Below are positions 33,173 through 41,830 of a stretch of 64,000 nucleotides of DNA, in pieces. Position 1 is the first letter of the stretch, and every line of letters begins with the position of its first letter. A program made the translations under genes and the position numbers. The notes under the pieces were generated by a model. That model ran no database searches. It was not told where the DNA came from and worked only from the letters and a program-made list of their open reading frames with translations. This DNA is from Allolucifera butyrica (GTDB lineage Bacteria; Bacillota; Negativicutes; Sporomusales; UPPP01). Location: NCBI RefSeq assembly GCF_900476375.1, contig NZ_UPPP01000067.1, positions 1 to 64,000 on the forward strand, read 5' to 3'.

Positions 33173-34414
33173 ATGCATAAACGTGTGGTAATTACGGGAA
33201 TGGGAGCGGTTACTTCTCTGGGGATGGGGGCGGATAAACTTTGGCATTCCGTAAAAAGCGGGAATTCCGGCATCAGCCGGATTGAAAGGATTGATGTAGC
33301 GGACTTCCCTACGCAGGTTGCGGCGGAAATAAAAGACTTTGATCCCGGTTATTTTATGGATAAAAAAGAAACCCGGCGAATGGACCGGTTTGCCCAATAT
33401 GCCGTGGCGGCGACGAAAATGGCGCTTGAAAACTCGGGATTAAGCGATGCTGCAATTAAGTCACGGCGGACCGGCATGATAGTCGGTTCGGGCATAGGGG
33501 GACTGGAAACACTGGAGAATCAGCACCGTGTGTTACTGGAAAAGGGGGCGGACCGGATCAGTCCCTTCATGGTGCCGATGATGCTGCCCAATATAGCGGC
33601 GGGAATGATTGCCATTAAGTATGGAATTCAAGGATTTGTTGAATGTGTTGTGACCGCCTGTGCTTCTTCCAGCAATGCCATTGGCGATGCTTATAAATTA
33701 ATCCAAAGAAATGCCGCCGACATTATGATCGCCGGCGGAACGGAGGCGCCGATTACCCGCCTGGCTATGGCCGGGTTCTGCGCCAGCAAAGCGATGACCA
33801 GGAACCCGGACCCTAACACTGCCTGCAGGCCTTTCGACAGGGAGCGGGATGGATTTGTTATGGGGGAAGGAGCAGGAGTGCTGATTCTCGAAGAATTGAA
33901 TCATGCCCTGAAGCGAGGGGCGGATATTATTGCCGAGGTGGCAGGTTATGGCTGTACCAATGATGCCTACCATATAACGGCAACTGCCCCGGGCGGTGAA
34001 GGCGCCGCCGAGTGTATAAGGCTGGCTTTGGCTGATGCCGGTTTGCCGCCGGAGGATATTCAATATATTAATGCTCATGGTACTTCAACGGAGTTAAACG
34101 ATAAAGCCGAAACAGCCGCCATAAAGTCTGTATTTGGCGGTCACGCCGGTCAGTTGGCCGTAAGCTCGACAAAATCAATGACCGGCCATCTGCTGGGAGC
34201 TGCCGGAGCTGTTGAGGCGATTGTTACCGCCTATGCCATTAAAGACGGTTTTATACCGCCCACGATAAATTATAGAAGTCCCGATCCGGAATGTAATCTT
34301 GACTATGTTCCGAACCAGGGGAAAAAAGCGGCGATTACCCATGCGCTTACGAATTCCTTTGGCTTTGGGGGACAGAATGCAACTTTGGTTCTAAAAGCGT
34401 GTGAAATGTTATAA
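33173..34414 (+). CDS. fabF: 3-oxoacyl-[ACP] synthase II
   Basis: A 413-residue beta-ketoacyl-ACP synthase that condenses malonyl-ACP with acyl-ACP in fatty acid elongation. The catalytic triad is visible: Cys163 in TACASSSNA, His about 303 in NAHGTSTELND, and His about 339 in KSMTGHLLGAAG. The C-terminal NSFGFGGQNATLV is also conserved. It lies alone, away from other fab genes, so it may be a second FabF or serve a special product. RBS AGGAGG. Confidence 0.94.
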   Translation: MHKRVVITGMGAVTSLGMGADKLWHSVKSGNSGISRIERIDVADFPTQVAAEIKDFDPGYFMDKKETRRMDRFAQYAVAATKMALENSGLSDAAIKSRRTGMIVGSGIGGLETLENQHRVLLEKGADRISPFMVPMMLPNIAAGMIAIKYGIQGFVECVVTACASSSNAIGDAYKLIQRNAADIMIAGGTEAPITRLAMAGFCASKAMTRNPDPNTACRPFDRERDGFVMGEGAGVLILEELNHALKRGADIIAEVAGYGCTNDAYHITATAPGGEGAAECIRLALADAGLPPEDIQYINAHGTSTELNDKAETAAIKSVFGGHAGQLAVSSTKSMTGHLLGAAGAVEAIVTAYAIKDGFIPPTINYRSPDPECNLDYVPNQGKKAAITHALTNSFGFGGQNATLVLKACEML

Positions 34415-34464
34415 GCGTTTATCCGCTACTGGGCGATAGTTGTTTAAAGGAGGGAGGATGTCCA

Positions 34465-35352
34465 ATGGATTTAAAGGCAACCATCGCAGAATGTATTCGT
34501 TATGTTGAAGACAATCTTTATGAAAAGATTTCCCTGGATGACGTCGCCGGGTATTGTGGAATATCAAAATATTATTTGCATAGGATGTTTAAATCATTGA
34601 CGGGAGAACCATTAATGGATTATGTCCAATCCCGCAAACTCTCATCCAGCCTAGGCGAACTGAAAGATACGAATAAACGGATCATAGACATTGCCATGGA
34701 TTATGGTTTTGATTATGAACAGTCCTATATTAGAGCATTCCGGAAAAAATTTGGGGTTACACCCCTGAAAGTCAGGTCGGAACCGGTGTCACTCAACATT
34801 CAAGAGAAAATAAACGTAGATGAAATTTTATCAGTCAGTAATTCGGTGGTATACAAACCGTCATTTATGTTTAAACAAAGATTTTTCCTGACTGGTGTAA
34901 AGCATAAGATTATGAGCAAGTCCGGCGACAAAGTTGCCAACCTTTATGGGCGGGATTTCTTCTATAATCATAAGCAGCGGATTCCCAATCCGGTTGATTC
35001 GCGAGTTTACTTCGGCTATACGGACTGGAGTGATAATGAAAACGGCTGTATCTATTATATGCCGTCCATTCAAGTGCAGGATCTAAATCATATACCGGCG
35101 GGAATGGAAGGAATCTCCATACCCGCCCATAAATACGTAGTTTTTCGTTTTGTCGGCTTTTTTCGTCCCGACGACATAAACGGCAGACAGGTAGGACGCC
35201 TGCTGGTTCACATGTATTCTAAATGGATTTTTAAGTCGGGTTATAAATTTGCCGATACATTCCGGTTTGAATATATTGATACCCAATTATCCAAAGATAA
35301 TTACTGTGAGTTGGATATATATCAGCCGATTGCAGATGCCAATAAAAATTAA
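34465..35352 (+). CDS. AraC-family regulator with GyrI-like effector domain
   Basis: A 295-residue protein. The N-terminal AraC DNA-binding domain has two helix-turn-helix motifs (1-105; YCGISKYYLHRMFKSLTGEPLMDYV and IAMDYGFDYEQSYIRAFRKKFGVTP). The C-terminal half (about 130-290) has the weakly conserved GyrI/BmrR effector-binding pattern found in SoxS/Rob-type regulators. A conserved PAHKYVVFRFVG segment lies near 214. It probably senses a small hydrophobic or cationic molecule. No adjacent transporter shows the target. RBS GGAGGGAGG. Confidence 0.85.
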   Translation: MDLKATIAECIRYVEDNLYEKISLDDVAGYCGISKYYLHRMFKSLTGEPLMDYVQSRKLSSSLGELKDTNKRIIDIAMDYGFDYEQSYIRAFRKKFGVTPLKVRSEPVSLNIQEKINVDEILSVSNSVVYKPSFMFKQRFFLTGVKHKIMSKSGDKVANLYGRDFFYNHKQRIPNPVDSRVYFGYTDWSDNENGCIYYMPSIQVQDLNHIPAGMEGISIPAHKYVVFRFVGFFRPDDINGRQVGRLLVHMYSKWIFKSGYKFADTFRFEYIDTQLSKDNYCELDIYQPIADANKN

Positions 35353-35409
35353 ATGGCCAAAATTGAAAAAAGGAATCCAATTTCAAGAAGATGTGCAGTG
35401 TATTGACTA

Positions 35410-35452
35410 CAAAACGCCTGTGAAAATTAGTTTGATTTAGCAGGCGTTTTGT
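35410..35452 (+). terminator. intrinsic terminator
   Basis: AAAACGCCTG..CAGGCGTTTT stem followed by GTATTTTT. Confidence 0.8.
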
Positions 35453-35529
35453 ATTTTTACAGAAAATTATATAATACTTATTGTATCGTCCTGTTTTTGG
35501 TGAATTTTAGATGAAAGCGGGAAAAAGAA

Positions 35530-36090
35530 ATGGATTGGATTGAATTAATAAAAGAATACGACCCTTTCAATGAACAGGAAAAAAAGGACCAGGCAATGAT
35601 TTTAGATTGTATTGCCGGTTTTGACGATATTTTGACCCGGAATAACCGGCTTGCCCATATAACAAGCTCGGCCTTTGCTGTTAATAAAACCAAAAATAAA
35701 GTGTTAATGGTACATCATAATATATATAATAGCTGGTCATGGACAGGCGGCCACGCGGACGGAGAGACCGATTTATTAGCCGTCGCGATGAGAGAATTAA
35801 CGGAAGAAACCGGTGTGAAACGGATTCGCCCGTTGACGGAGAAGATCTTCTCCTTGGATGTACTCCCGGTAGCCGGGCATATCAAAAGAGAAGAATATGT
35901 GTCGGCTCATGTGCATTTATCAGTTGCCTTTCTGATTGAGGCGGATGAGAAAGAAAGGCTTATTGTTAAAGCCGACGAGAATAGCGGTGTTCAGTGGATT
36001 CCTATGGACGAGATAACTATATATTCCAATGAACCACATATGCGGAAAGTCTACAACAAAATAATTGCCAAGCTTAGGAAATTATTTTAA
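35530..36090 (+). CDS. NUDIX hydrolase
   Basis: A 186-residue protein. The Nudix box is GGHADGETDLLAVAMRELTEETG (about 74-96, GX5EX7REUXEEXGU pattern satisfied). The N-terminal helical part (1-45) precedes a strand HITSSAFAVNKTKNKVLMV. Nudix enzymes cleave nucleoside diphosphate derivatives; this one is related to the MutT/NUDIX group with unknown substrate. The start ATG 35530 has only an AAAGAAA-rich upstream, a weak site. Confidence 0.87.
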   Translation: MDWIELIKEYDPFNEQEKKDQAMILDCIAGFDDILTRNNRLAHITSSAFAVNKTKNKVLMVHHNIYNSWSWTGGHADGETDLLAVAMRELTEETGVKRIRPLTEKIFSLDVLPVAGHIKREEYVSAHVHLSVAFLIEADEKERLIVKADENSGVQWIPMDEITIYSNEPHMRKVYNKIIAKLRKLF

Positions 36091-36161
36091 GTATTTTTCC
36101 TTAATTTTCGATATATATAGTAGAACCGGTGGACGGCATGCTTATCGTGGGAGGTGGTTCT

Positions 36162-37304
36162 ATGCAAAAAATAACGCTGGAGGAGATACGGCCGGGCGTG
36201 TCCTTAACAAGACCGCTTATTGCAGATGATGGTACGGTTTTACTTCATGAGGGCATAGAAATGAAGGAACGGTATATTGAATATCTGCGTAGAAACGGAA
36301 TTACCTCCCTGTTTATTGGGGACCCGGAAGTTAAAGGCACGGCTGATAGGGAAGGAAATATCTATGACCAGGAACAACGGCAGGAAGCCGTGAAAGCTGC
36401 CCGGGAGCAAGTCAATCAGTTTAGGGTTGGTAAAGGAATACATCTAGAGGGAGTAAAGGACATTGTCGCCGACATAATTAACCGGGTTGGCCGGGACCCG
36501 GAAAAGATGCTTTATCTTCTGGACATCCGCCGCAAAAAAGAATATATGTTTTCTCATGCCGTTAATACTTGCATTTTGTCAGTTATGACCGGAATGGGTA
36601 TGGGATATGACGCTAGCCAGTTAAATGAGCTGGGGTTGGCAGCCATGCTCCATGATATTGGGAAAATTAAATTTTCCCGGCAGTTAGCGCTGCAGTTTCC
36701 TGAATATTTGTCAAAAGAATCCAGGGAGGAATACCGGCGGCATTCATTCTACTCTTTGGAGATCCTACGGGAAAACCCCGCTTTGTCCGATAATGTCATT
36801 AACGCCTGTTTTCAGCATCACGAACGCTGGAACGGCAGCGGTTATCCCATGGGCATTAAGGGAGAAGCCATTTCCGAGTATGCGCAGATTATCGGCATTG
36901 CCGATGTTTATGACCGTTTAATTACGGGGCTGCCGCACCGTCTGCCCACGCCGGTATATTTTGCCGTTGCCATTCTGAATAGAGCCGCGGGAGACTATTT
37001 TAACCCGGCTATTATCGACCATTTTAACCAAAATGTGGCCATTTACCCGATGGGTAAGACGGTACGGCTTAACAATCAGCAGAACGGCGTGATTCTTGGT
37101 GTAGGCATAAAAAATAAAACAACTCCCATCGTTCGCATTACTTCAGACAAGGATGGTAAACCAGTCAATCAGGTCGTTGAACTGGATCTTTTAAAGAATC
37201 CGGAACTGTTCATTGTTGATTTTGAGGATCCTTATTTCAGTTACACTAAGGCATATGCCGACCGCGTCTATAACGACAATACCAAAAGAGGGGCTGATGC
37301 CTGA
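36162..37304 (+). CDS. HD-GYP domain protein, paralogue of 8654-9730
   Basis: A 380-residue protein that aligns end to end with the HD-GYP protein at 8654: the same N-terminal domain (RPGVSLTRPLIADDGTVLLHEG), LHDIGKIKF, HHERWNGSGYPMG and YAQIIGIADVYDRL. It differs mainly at the C-terminus, which has about 25 additional residues. Probable c-di-GMP phosphodiesterase. The ATG at 36162 follows GGGAGGTGG; an upstream in-frame start at 36129 lacks a site. Confidence 0.9.
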   Translation: MQKITLEEIRPGVSLTRPLIADDGTVLLHEGIEMKERYIEYLRRNGITSLFIGDPEVKGTADREGNIYDQEQRQEAVKAAREQVNQFRVGKGIHLEGVKDIVADIINRVGRDPEKMLYLLDIRRKKEYMFSHAVNTCILSVMTGMGMGYDASQLNELGLAAMLHDIGKIKFSRQLALQFPEYLSKESREEYRRHSFYSLEILRENPALSDNVINACFQHHERWNGSGYPMGIKGEAISEYAQIIGIADVYDRLITGLPHRLPTPVYFAVAILNRAAGDYFNPAIIDHFNQNVAIYPMGKTVRLNNQQNGVILGVGIKNKTTPIVRITSDKDGKPVNQVVELDLLKNPELFIVDFEDPYFSYTKAYADRVYNDNTKRGADA

Positions 37305-37333
37305 TAAGAGCCGGTTTCCCAGATTAAAAAAAG

Positions 37334-37358
37334 TACCCCCCATCAAACGGTGGGGGGT
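37334..37358 (+). terminator. intrinsic terminator-like hairpin after the second HD-GYP gene
   Basis: TACCCCCCA-tcaaacgg-TGGGGGGT; a second weaker hairpin GCCCTC..GAGGGC lies at 37484-37503. Apart from these, the repeat box at 37413 and the hairpin at 37575, the 37305-37713 gap shows no gene. Confidence 0.6.
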
Positions 37359-37412
37359 CAATCGTAGAAAACGTGTGTAATTGTTATCGCATTTATTATC
37401 TTAACGGCAAAT

Positions 37413-37432
37413 TGTGACAAAAATGTGACAAA
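37413..37432. promoter_or_regulatory. 11-base direct repeats TGTGACAAA
   Basis: TGTGACAAA at 37413-37421 and 37424-37432, starts 11 bases apart. The geometry equals the WalR-type box at 11363 (TGTAAC-N5-TGTAAC) with G for A at the fourth base. It may bind an OmpR-family regulator. Confidence 0.3.
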
Positions 37433-37574
37433 CCCTCATTGAAGTAAAGATTTGTAAAAAGAAAGATTTTTTAAATAAAAAATAGCCCTCTAAAAAGGAG
37501 GGCAAATAGAATAATATATTCAGCGAGCATTTATAGTTTATTACACGATTCTTGGAATTGGATTGGAACCGATT

Positions 37575-37600
37575 GCAAAGACCGCCCTAAGCGGTCTTTC
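37575..37600. terminator. terminator-half of the polar cassette (GACCGCCCTAAGCGGTC)
   Basis: AAAGACCGCCCTAAGCGGTCTTTC without the GAGCCCTGCGCCA head. Confidence 0.7.
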
Positions 37601-37713
37601 TTGATAACAAGGATACTGTGTCGGGAAAAATTATTTTCATGCGGACCTTCCGTAACAATCGACAGGAGCGATGAATATTATGTTAATAGATATAGTAACG
37701 GAGGTGATTAAGG

Positions 37714-38175
37714 GTGAATCGACACGATGAGATGACTCATCATCATAATGAAGTTGAGCGGTTCCGGTTTTTTGTCCTGCCTAATAATGTCAGCGGCAGT
37801 GTAGCCATTCCTCTCACATTGTCGCCTACGCCGACCACCTTGGCCTCACTTACCCTGCGTTCCGACTGCCGGAATACCGTATTATTATCGGCAACTGTCG
37901 GCTGGCTGGCTGTAACTAACGGTACGGGATTAGCCCGGGTTGATGTGTTATTTAGAATCTGGCGTGGTGCCCCTGTGACAGGCGCTTTAATTTTCAGTGC
38001 CGATGACAGCGCGTCAAGCACTGCTGACAACAGCCGGGTTAGCTCTTTTAGTCATGTTGATACCTTGTTAACAAGACCGTTCTCTTACTTCCTCACAGCG
38101 GAATTACCGGATGCCGGCAGTGCCGCAACGGTAATTGGCCCGGTTACTTTTACCGCCATAGAATTTGAGAGGTAG
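37714..38175 (+). CDS. uncharacterised beta-rich protein, possible spore-surface protein
   Basis: A 153-residue protein starting at GTG 37714 with GGAGGTG upstream. The N-terminus is His-rich (MNRHDEMTHHHNEVERFRFF). The remainder (25-153) is a run of predicted beta strands rich in Thr, Ser, Leu and Val (GSVAIPLTLSPTPTTLASLTL, NTVLLSATVGWLAV, VDVLFRIWRG, GPVTFTAIEF). The pattern resembles jelly-roll exosporium or collagen-like C-terminal domains of spore formers, but I cannot assign a family. No signal peptide, as expected for a spore-layer protein made in the mother cell; this is a guess. Confidence 0.65.
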   Translation: MNRHDEMTHHHNEVERFRFFVLPNNVSGSVAIPLTLSPTPTTLASLTLRSDCRNTVLLSATVGWLAVTNGTGLARVDVLFRIWRGAPVTGALIFSADDSASSTADNSRVSSFSHVDTLLTRPFSYFLTAELPDAGSAATVIGPVTFTAIEFER

Positions 38176-38243
38176 TTCCGGTTTTCTTTTAGATACACTG
38201 GAATTTATAAGTTAGAGCCGAAAGTCCTTACCAATCAAGGAGC

Positions 38244-38286
38244 GAGCCCTGCGCCACAGACTGAAAGACCGCGTCAGCGGTCTTTC
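38244..38286 (+). repeat. polar GAGCCCTGCGCCA-terminator cassette, copy 6
   Basis: GAGCCCTGCGCCACAGACTG followed by GACCGCGTCAGCGGTCTTTC. The TGA stop of the minus-strand gene ending at 38274 is formed inside the hairpin loop. Confidence 0.8.
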
Positions 38287-39020
38287 TTGTTGTATTTTAA
38301 AGAAGTCATTAATCGATCTGCCGTTGTATCCCAGAATTTTCCGTCTGAGTCATAGGTAAATATAAGCAACGCAGCCAGCCTGCCATCTCTTTTGGCGACA
38401 TATACTTTCCCATGCATCGGCATAATCAAACCGTTCATGTTGACAATTACGCGGCCGCTGGCAGTGTAAATTGCGTCGTTGCCGCCGTTCGGGTTTAGCC
38501 GGCTAAACAGCGACAGGTCTAAAATCTGGAAGGTAAATAGATTTGTTTTTGCAACGGCGTCTTGAATGGACCGGATATTTGCGGTAATATTGCGGTTGAT
38601 TTCTTCAATCCGTTGTGCCTGCACGGTTTTAAACGCCGAAAAAAAATAATTCGCTCCGTCCATGGTGTCATCTCTTAGGGCGACGGCACCGGCAATATGA
38701 TAAACTTTGCCGTCGCTTACCTGTAGCTGATAAAGTTTCAAATCCGTGGGCATTTTTACCGGGGAATTGGCAGGCACCTTGACTGCTGCCGCCGGCTGTG
38801 TTTTTTTATCTTTTTTGGCCGGATATAAAGCAGTAAGGTCTTTGGCCCATTGTTCAATATCCACGGCAACGAATCCATCCGGTTTGGCCATCGTGCCCAG
38901 GAAGGGGATATCCCATTCGTTGGTGCCGGCCGCAGCCGCGTAGACCGGTCCTACGAAAAGAAAACAAAGCATTATGCAGCAGAGTAGGGTACGGATCAGA
39001 CTTTTTATCATTGCAATCAC
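38274..39020 (-). CDS. secreted uncharacterised protein
   Basis: About 248 residues with a signal peptide (KSLIRTLLCCIMLCFLFVGPVYA) and no further membrane span. The mature region begins AAAGTNEWDIPFLGTMAKPDGFVAVDIEQW and includes a Lys-rich spacer (PAKKDKKTQP). The rest is alternating helices and strands, e.g. YHIAGAVALRDDTMDGANYFFSAF. I start at GTG 39020 because GGAG lies six bases upstream; ATG 39011 would leave a 15-base gap. No family recognised; likely in the periplasm. Confidence 0.68.
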   Translation of the reverse strand: MIAMIKSLIRTLLCCIMLCFLFVGPVYAAAAGTNEWDIPFLGTMAKPDGFVAVDIEQWAKDLTALYPAKKDKKTQPAAAVKVPANSPVKMPTDLKLYQLQVSDGKVYHIAGAVALRDDTMDGANYFFSAFKTVQAQRIEEINRNITANIRSIQDAVAKTNLFTFQILDLSLFSRLNPNGGNDAIYTASGRVIVNMNGLIMPMHGKVYVAKRDGRLAALLIFTYDSDGKFWDTTADRLMTSLKYNKKDR

Positions 39021-39201
39021 TCTTTTCTCCTTAATATTGCACTCCGGCACAGCATAACCGGAATATAATTATATATAATTCCTTCTCCTGGATTATATTC
39101 CCTTTATTTGCATGCCGGCAATAGAAAATAAACGTTTAATTTCTATTGCTGCCGGATGAGAGGTCATAAATTTTTAACAAACAGTTTTTGAGTAATATGT
39201 A

Positions 39202-39250
39202 TTGACAGCTGTAATGACATATGTATAGAATAATATATAAATTACATATG
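39202..39250 (+). promoter_or_regulatory. nadABC promoter with overlapping inverted repeat
   Basis: TTGACA at 39202-39207, an 18-base spacer and TAGAAT at 39226-39231. An inverted repeat CATATGTA (39218-39225) / TACATATG (39243-39250) brackets the -10 and the start point, a good position for a repressor such as an NAD-responsive regulator. The identity of the regulator is unknown. Confidence 0.5.
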
Positions 39251-39267
39251 CTATGATTTAGCGTAAA

Positions 39268-39338
39268 TTTAGCCTAAGAGTCAGCTATGGGGGACTGTCC
39301 GCGGGAACCGCAGCAGTCCGGCGGTGTCTCCGGCTAAA
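39268..39338 (+). other. structured nadA leader
   Basis: A 71-base segment closed by TTTAGCC/GGCTAAA with an inner hairpin GGACTG..CAGTCC and, inside that, GCGG-GAA-CCGC. It lies between the promoter and the nadA RBS. It shares closing-helix sequence and length with the element upstream of cheY. I could not match it to a known riboswitch. Confidence 0.35.
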
Positions 39339-39353
39339 AGGAGTGTCACAGGT

Positions 39354-40256
39354 ATGGATTTGCAAACGGAAGTGCGTCGGCTTAAAAAAGAACGCAATGC
39401 GGTGATTTTAGCCCACAACTATCAGTTGGAGGAAGTACAGCAAGTCGCCGATTATGTGGGGGACTCATTCTATTTAAGCAAGATTGCGGCCAATACGAAA
39501 GAAGATGTGATTGTTTTCTGCGGCGTTCGGTTTATGGCCGAAACTGCCAAAATATTGTCGCCGCGAAAAACGGTGCTGTTGCCGGAGAGTGGCGCCGGTT
39601 GCCCGTTGGCGGATATGATTACGGTGGAGGGCTTGCGGGAAATGAAAGCACGGTATCCCGGCGTACCGGTTGTTTGTTATATTAATTCTTCGGCGGAGGT
39701 GAAGGCGGAATGCGATATCTGCTGCACTTCGTCCAATGCGGTAAAAATTGTCAGGTCTCTGCCGGAGCGCCGGATTCTTTTTGTGCCGGATGAAAATTTG
39801 GGGCAGTATGTTGCCCAAAAGGTTCCCGATAAAGAACTGATTCTTTGGCAGGGCCACTGCCGCACCCATGCCAAAGTAAAGCCGGCGGATGTCGAATCCG
39901 TCCGGGCCAGATATCCGGAAGCCAAAATTCTAATTCATCCCGAATGTGAGCCGGCGGTCGTCGCGATGGCCGATTTTGCCGGCAGTACCTCGGAGATTAT
40001 CAATTATGCCAAACAATCTACTGCCAAAGTCTTTATTATAGGCACCGAAGCCGGGGTTTTACATAATTTAAACGATTCCTGTCCGGAAAAGCAATTCTAT
40101 TTATTGCATCCCGGGTTAATCTGTCCGAATATGAAAATGACCAGACTAAACAGCGTATATCAAGCGCTGCTTACCAGCCGGCATGAAATCGAAGTGCCGG
40201 CGGAACTGGCATACAGGGCTCAAAGTATGTTGAATAAGATGCTGGAATTAGCATAA
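39354..40256 (+). CDS. nadA: quinolinate synthase
   Basis: A 300-residue [4Fe-4S] enzyme that condenses iminoaspartate with dihydroxyacetone phosphate to quinolinate in de novo NAD synthesis. Typical segments are ILAHNYQLEEVQQVADYVGDS, CGVRFMAETAKILSP, LPESGAGCPLADM, KAECDICCTSSNA, HPECEP and GLICPNMKMT, the last three holding the probable cluster Cys ligands. ATG 39354 with GGAG upstream is chosen; an in-frame extension begins in the leader. First gene of nadABC. Confidence 0.95.
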   Translation: MDLQTEVRRLKKERNAVILAHNYQLEEVQQVADYVGDSFYLSKIAANTKEDVIVFCGVRFMAETAKILSPRKTVLLPESGAGCPLADMITVEGLREMKARYPGVPVVCYINSSAEVKAECDICCTSSNAVKIVRSLPERRILFVPDENLGQYVAQKVPDKELILWQGHCRTHAKVKPADVESVRARYPEAKILIHPECEPAVVAMADFAGSTSEIINYAKQSTAKVFIIGTEAGVLHNLNDSCPEKQFYLLHPGLICPNMKMTRLNSVYQALLTSRHEIEVPAELAYRAQSMLNKMLELA

Positions 40257-40273
40257 CGGCGGAGTGGTGAGAT

Positions 40274-41830
40274 ATGTTTTACAGGAATTCCGCAGAAGAC
40301 CGCCAGGTTTATGATGTGGTGGTTATTGGTTCCGGGATTGCCGGGATGGCAGCCGCTTTATCCCTCAATCCCGGACTGAAGGTGGCGCTGGTCAGTAAGG
40401 AGCGGCTTAGTGCCAGCAGTACTTATAAGGCTCAGGGAGGGATGGCGGTCGCTATCGGCAAGGAAGATAGTTTCCAGGAACATATTGCCGATACGCTGCG
40501 GGTTGGCCGGGGTTTATGCCGGCCGGAAGCAGTAAAAGTGATGGTGGAAGGAGGACCGGCAGCACTGAAGTTTTTGCAGTCTCTTGGCGCGGATTTTAAT
40601 CATAAGGAGACTGATTTGTATTTAACCAGGGAAGGCGGTCATTCCCGCCGCCGTATTGTCCACTATTACGATTATACGGGGAAGCACATTGCCGAAATTA
40701 TGGCGGCAGCGATGCCCGGGCGGGTAAATATAGACCGGTGGGAGAATTGTTTTCTGACCGGGATTTTAACGCAAGACAGGCAGTGTTGCGGCTGTACTTT
40801 GTTATATAACGGCCAGGTTGTCGTTTTGCAGGCCGGAGCGGTTGTCGTCGCCACCGGCGGCTATAGCGGATTATTTGCCCGGTCAACCAATCCCGCTGCC
40901 GGCGGTGACGGAATCGCCACCGCCTACCGGGCGGGAGCGGTGATTGCCGATATGGAATTTGTCCAATTTCATCCGACTACCTTTACAGCTCCCGGCCGCG
41001 AAGTATTTCTTTTGACCGAGGCCTTGCGGGGAGAAGGCGCGCTGCTGCGTAATGCGGCTGGCGAACGGTTTATGACGGCATATCATCCGGATGGGGAATT
41101 GGCGCCCCGGGATGAAGTTTCCCGGGCCATCCTGCAAGAAATGAAGCAGGCAGGGCAAGAATTTGTTTATTTAGACGCCAGACATCTTGGCAGGAAATTT
41201 TTGACCGATCGGTTCCGGCAGGTTTACGCGGAACTAGAGTCCGCCGGATATTTGCTGGAACGGGATTTGATACCCGTCGCGCCGGCGGCGCATTATGCAA
41301 TTGGCGGTATTTTGACCGACCTTTGGGGCAAAACGACATTAGACGGGTTATATGCCTGCGGGGAGGCCGCAGCTACGGGGGTGCATGGCGCCAACCGGCT
41401 GGCCAGCAATTCCCTGCTGGAAAGCGTTGTATTCGGTCGCAGAGCCGCCATAGCGATCGAACAGGAACTGCGCCGGACGGTTCGACCGGAAATTCCCGAC
41501 AAAACCGGGGAGAAAGGCTGCCGGATTAACTGTCAAAGGCTGGGGGCGGAATTGGAACGAGCTGCCGGGGCCGTCCGCAGGGAAGAAGCGATGAAATCTT
41601 TACTGGAGCAGTTGCAATGCCGGCCGGAAGAATATGATGTGTCTTTAACTGCTGAATGGTATCAGGAGTTCAACTCATTGCTGCTGGCGAGAATGCTGCT
41701 GGAGGCGGCCATAATCCGCCGGGAAAGCAGGGGAACGCATTACCGGTCCGACTATCCCCGGAAAAATGACGCGGATTTTAACCGGCATATTATACATCAA
41801 TGGGGAAAGAAGGCGGTGCTGGATGAATAA
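40274..41830 (+). CDS. nadB: L-aspartate oxidase
   Basis: A 518-residue FAD enzyme that oxidises L-aspartate to iminoaspartate for NadA. The FAD-binding VVIGSGIAGMAAAL is near residue 15. Also present are the substrate-loop TREGGHSRRRIVH (about 118), FHPTTF, and YAIGGILTDLWGKTTLDGLYACGEAA..HGANRLASNSLLESVVFG. RBS GGAGTGG. It overlaps nadC by eight bases. In anaerobes it uses fumarate or another acceptor in place of oxygen. Confidence 0.94.
   Translation: MFYRNSAEDRQVYDVVVIGSGIAGMAAALSLNPGLKVALVSKERLSASSTYKAQGGMAVAIGKEDSFQEHIADTLRVGRGLCRPEAVKVMVEGGPAALKFLQSLGADFNHKETDLYLTREGGHSRRRIVHYYDYTGKHIAEIMAAAMPGRVNIDRWENCFLTGILTQDRQCCGCTLLYNGQVVVLQAGAVVVATGGYSGLFARSTNPAAGGDGIATAYRAGAVIADMEFVQFHPTTFTAPGREVFLLTEALRGEGALLRNAAGERFMTAYHPDGELAPRDEVSRAILQEMKQAGQEFVYLDARHLGRKFLTDRFRQVYAELESAGYLLERDLIPVAPAAHYAIGGILTDLWGKTTLDGLYACGEAAATGVHGANRLASNSLLESVVFGRRAAIAIEQELRRTVRPEIPDKTGEKGCRINCQRLGAELERAAGAVRREEAMKSLLEQLQCRPEEYDVSLTAEWYQEFNSLLLARMLLEAAIIRRESRGTHYRSDYPRKNDADFNRHIIHQWGKKAVLDE

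Noticed and set aside
37672-37731. Short ORF with an AGGAG site before the gene at 37714
   Set aside because: It overlaps the RBS and start of the 37714 gene and lacks informative codons; no sign of a leader peptide.
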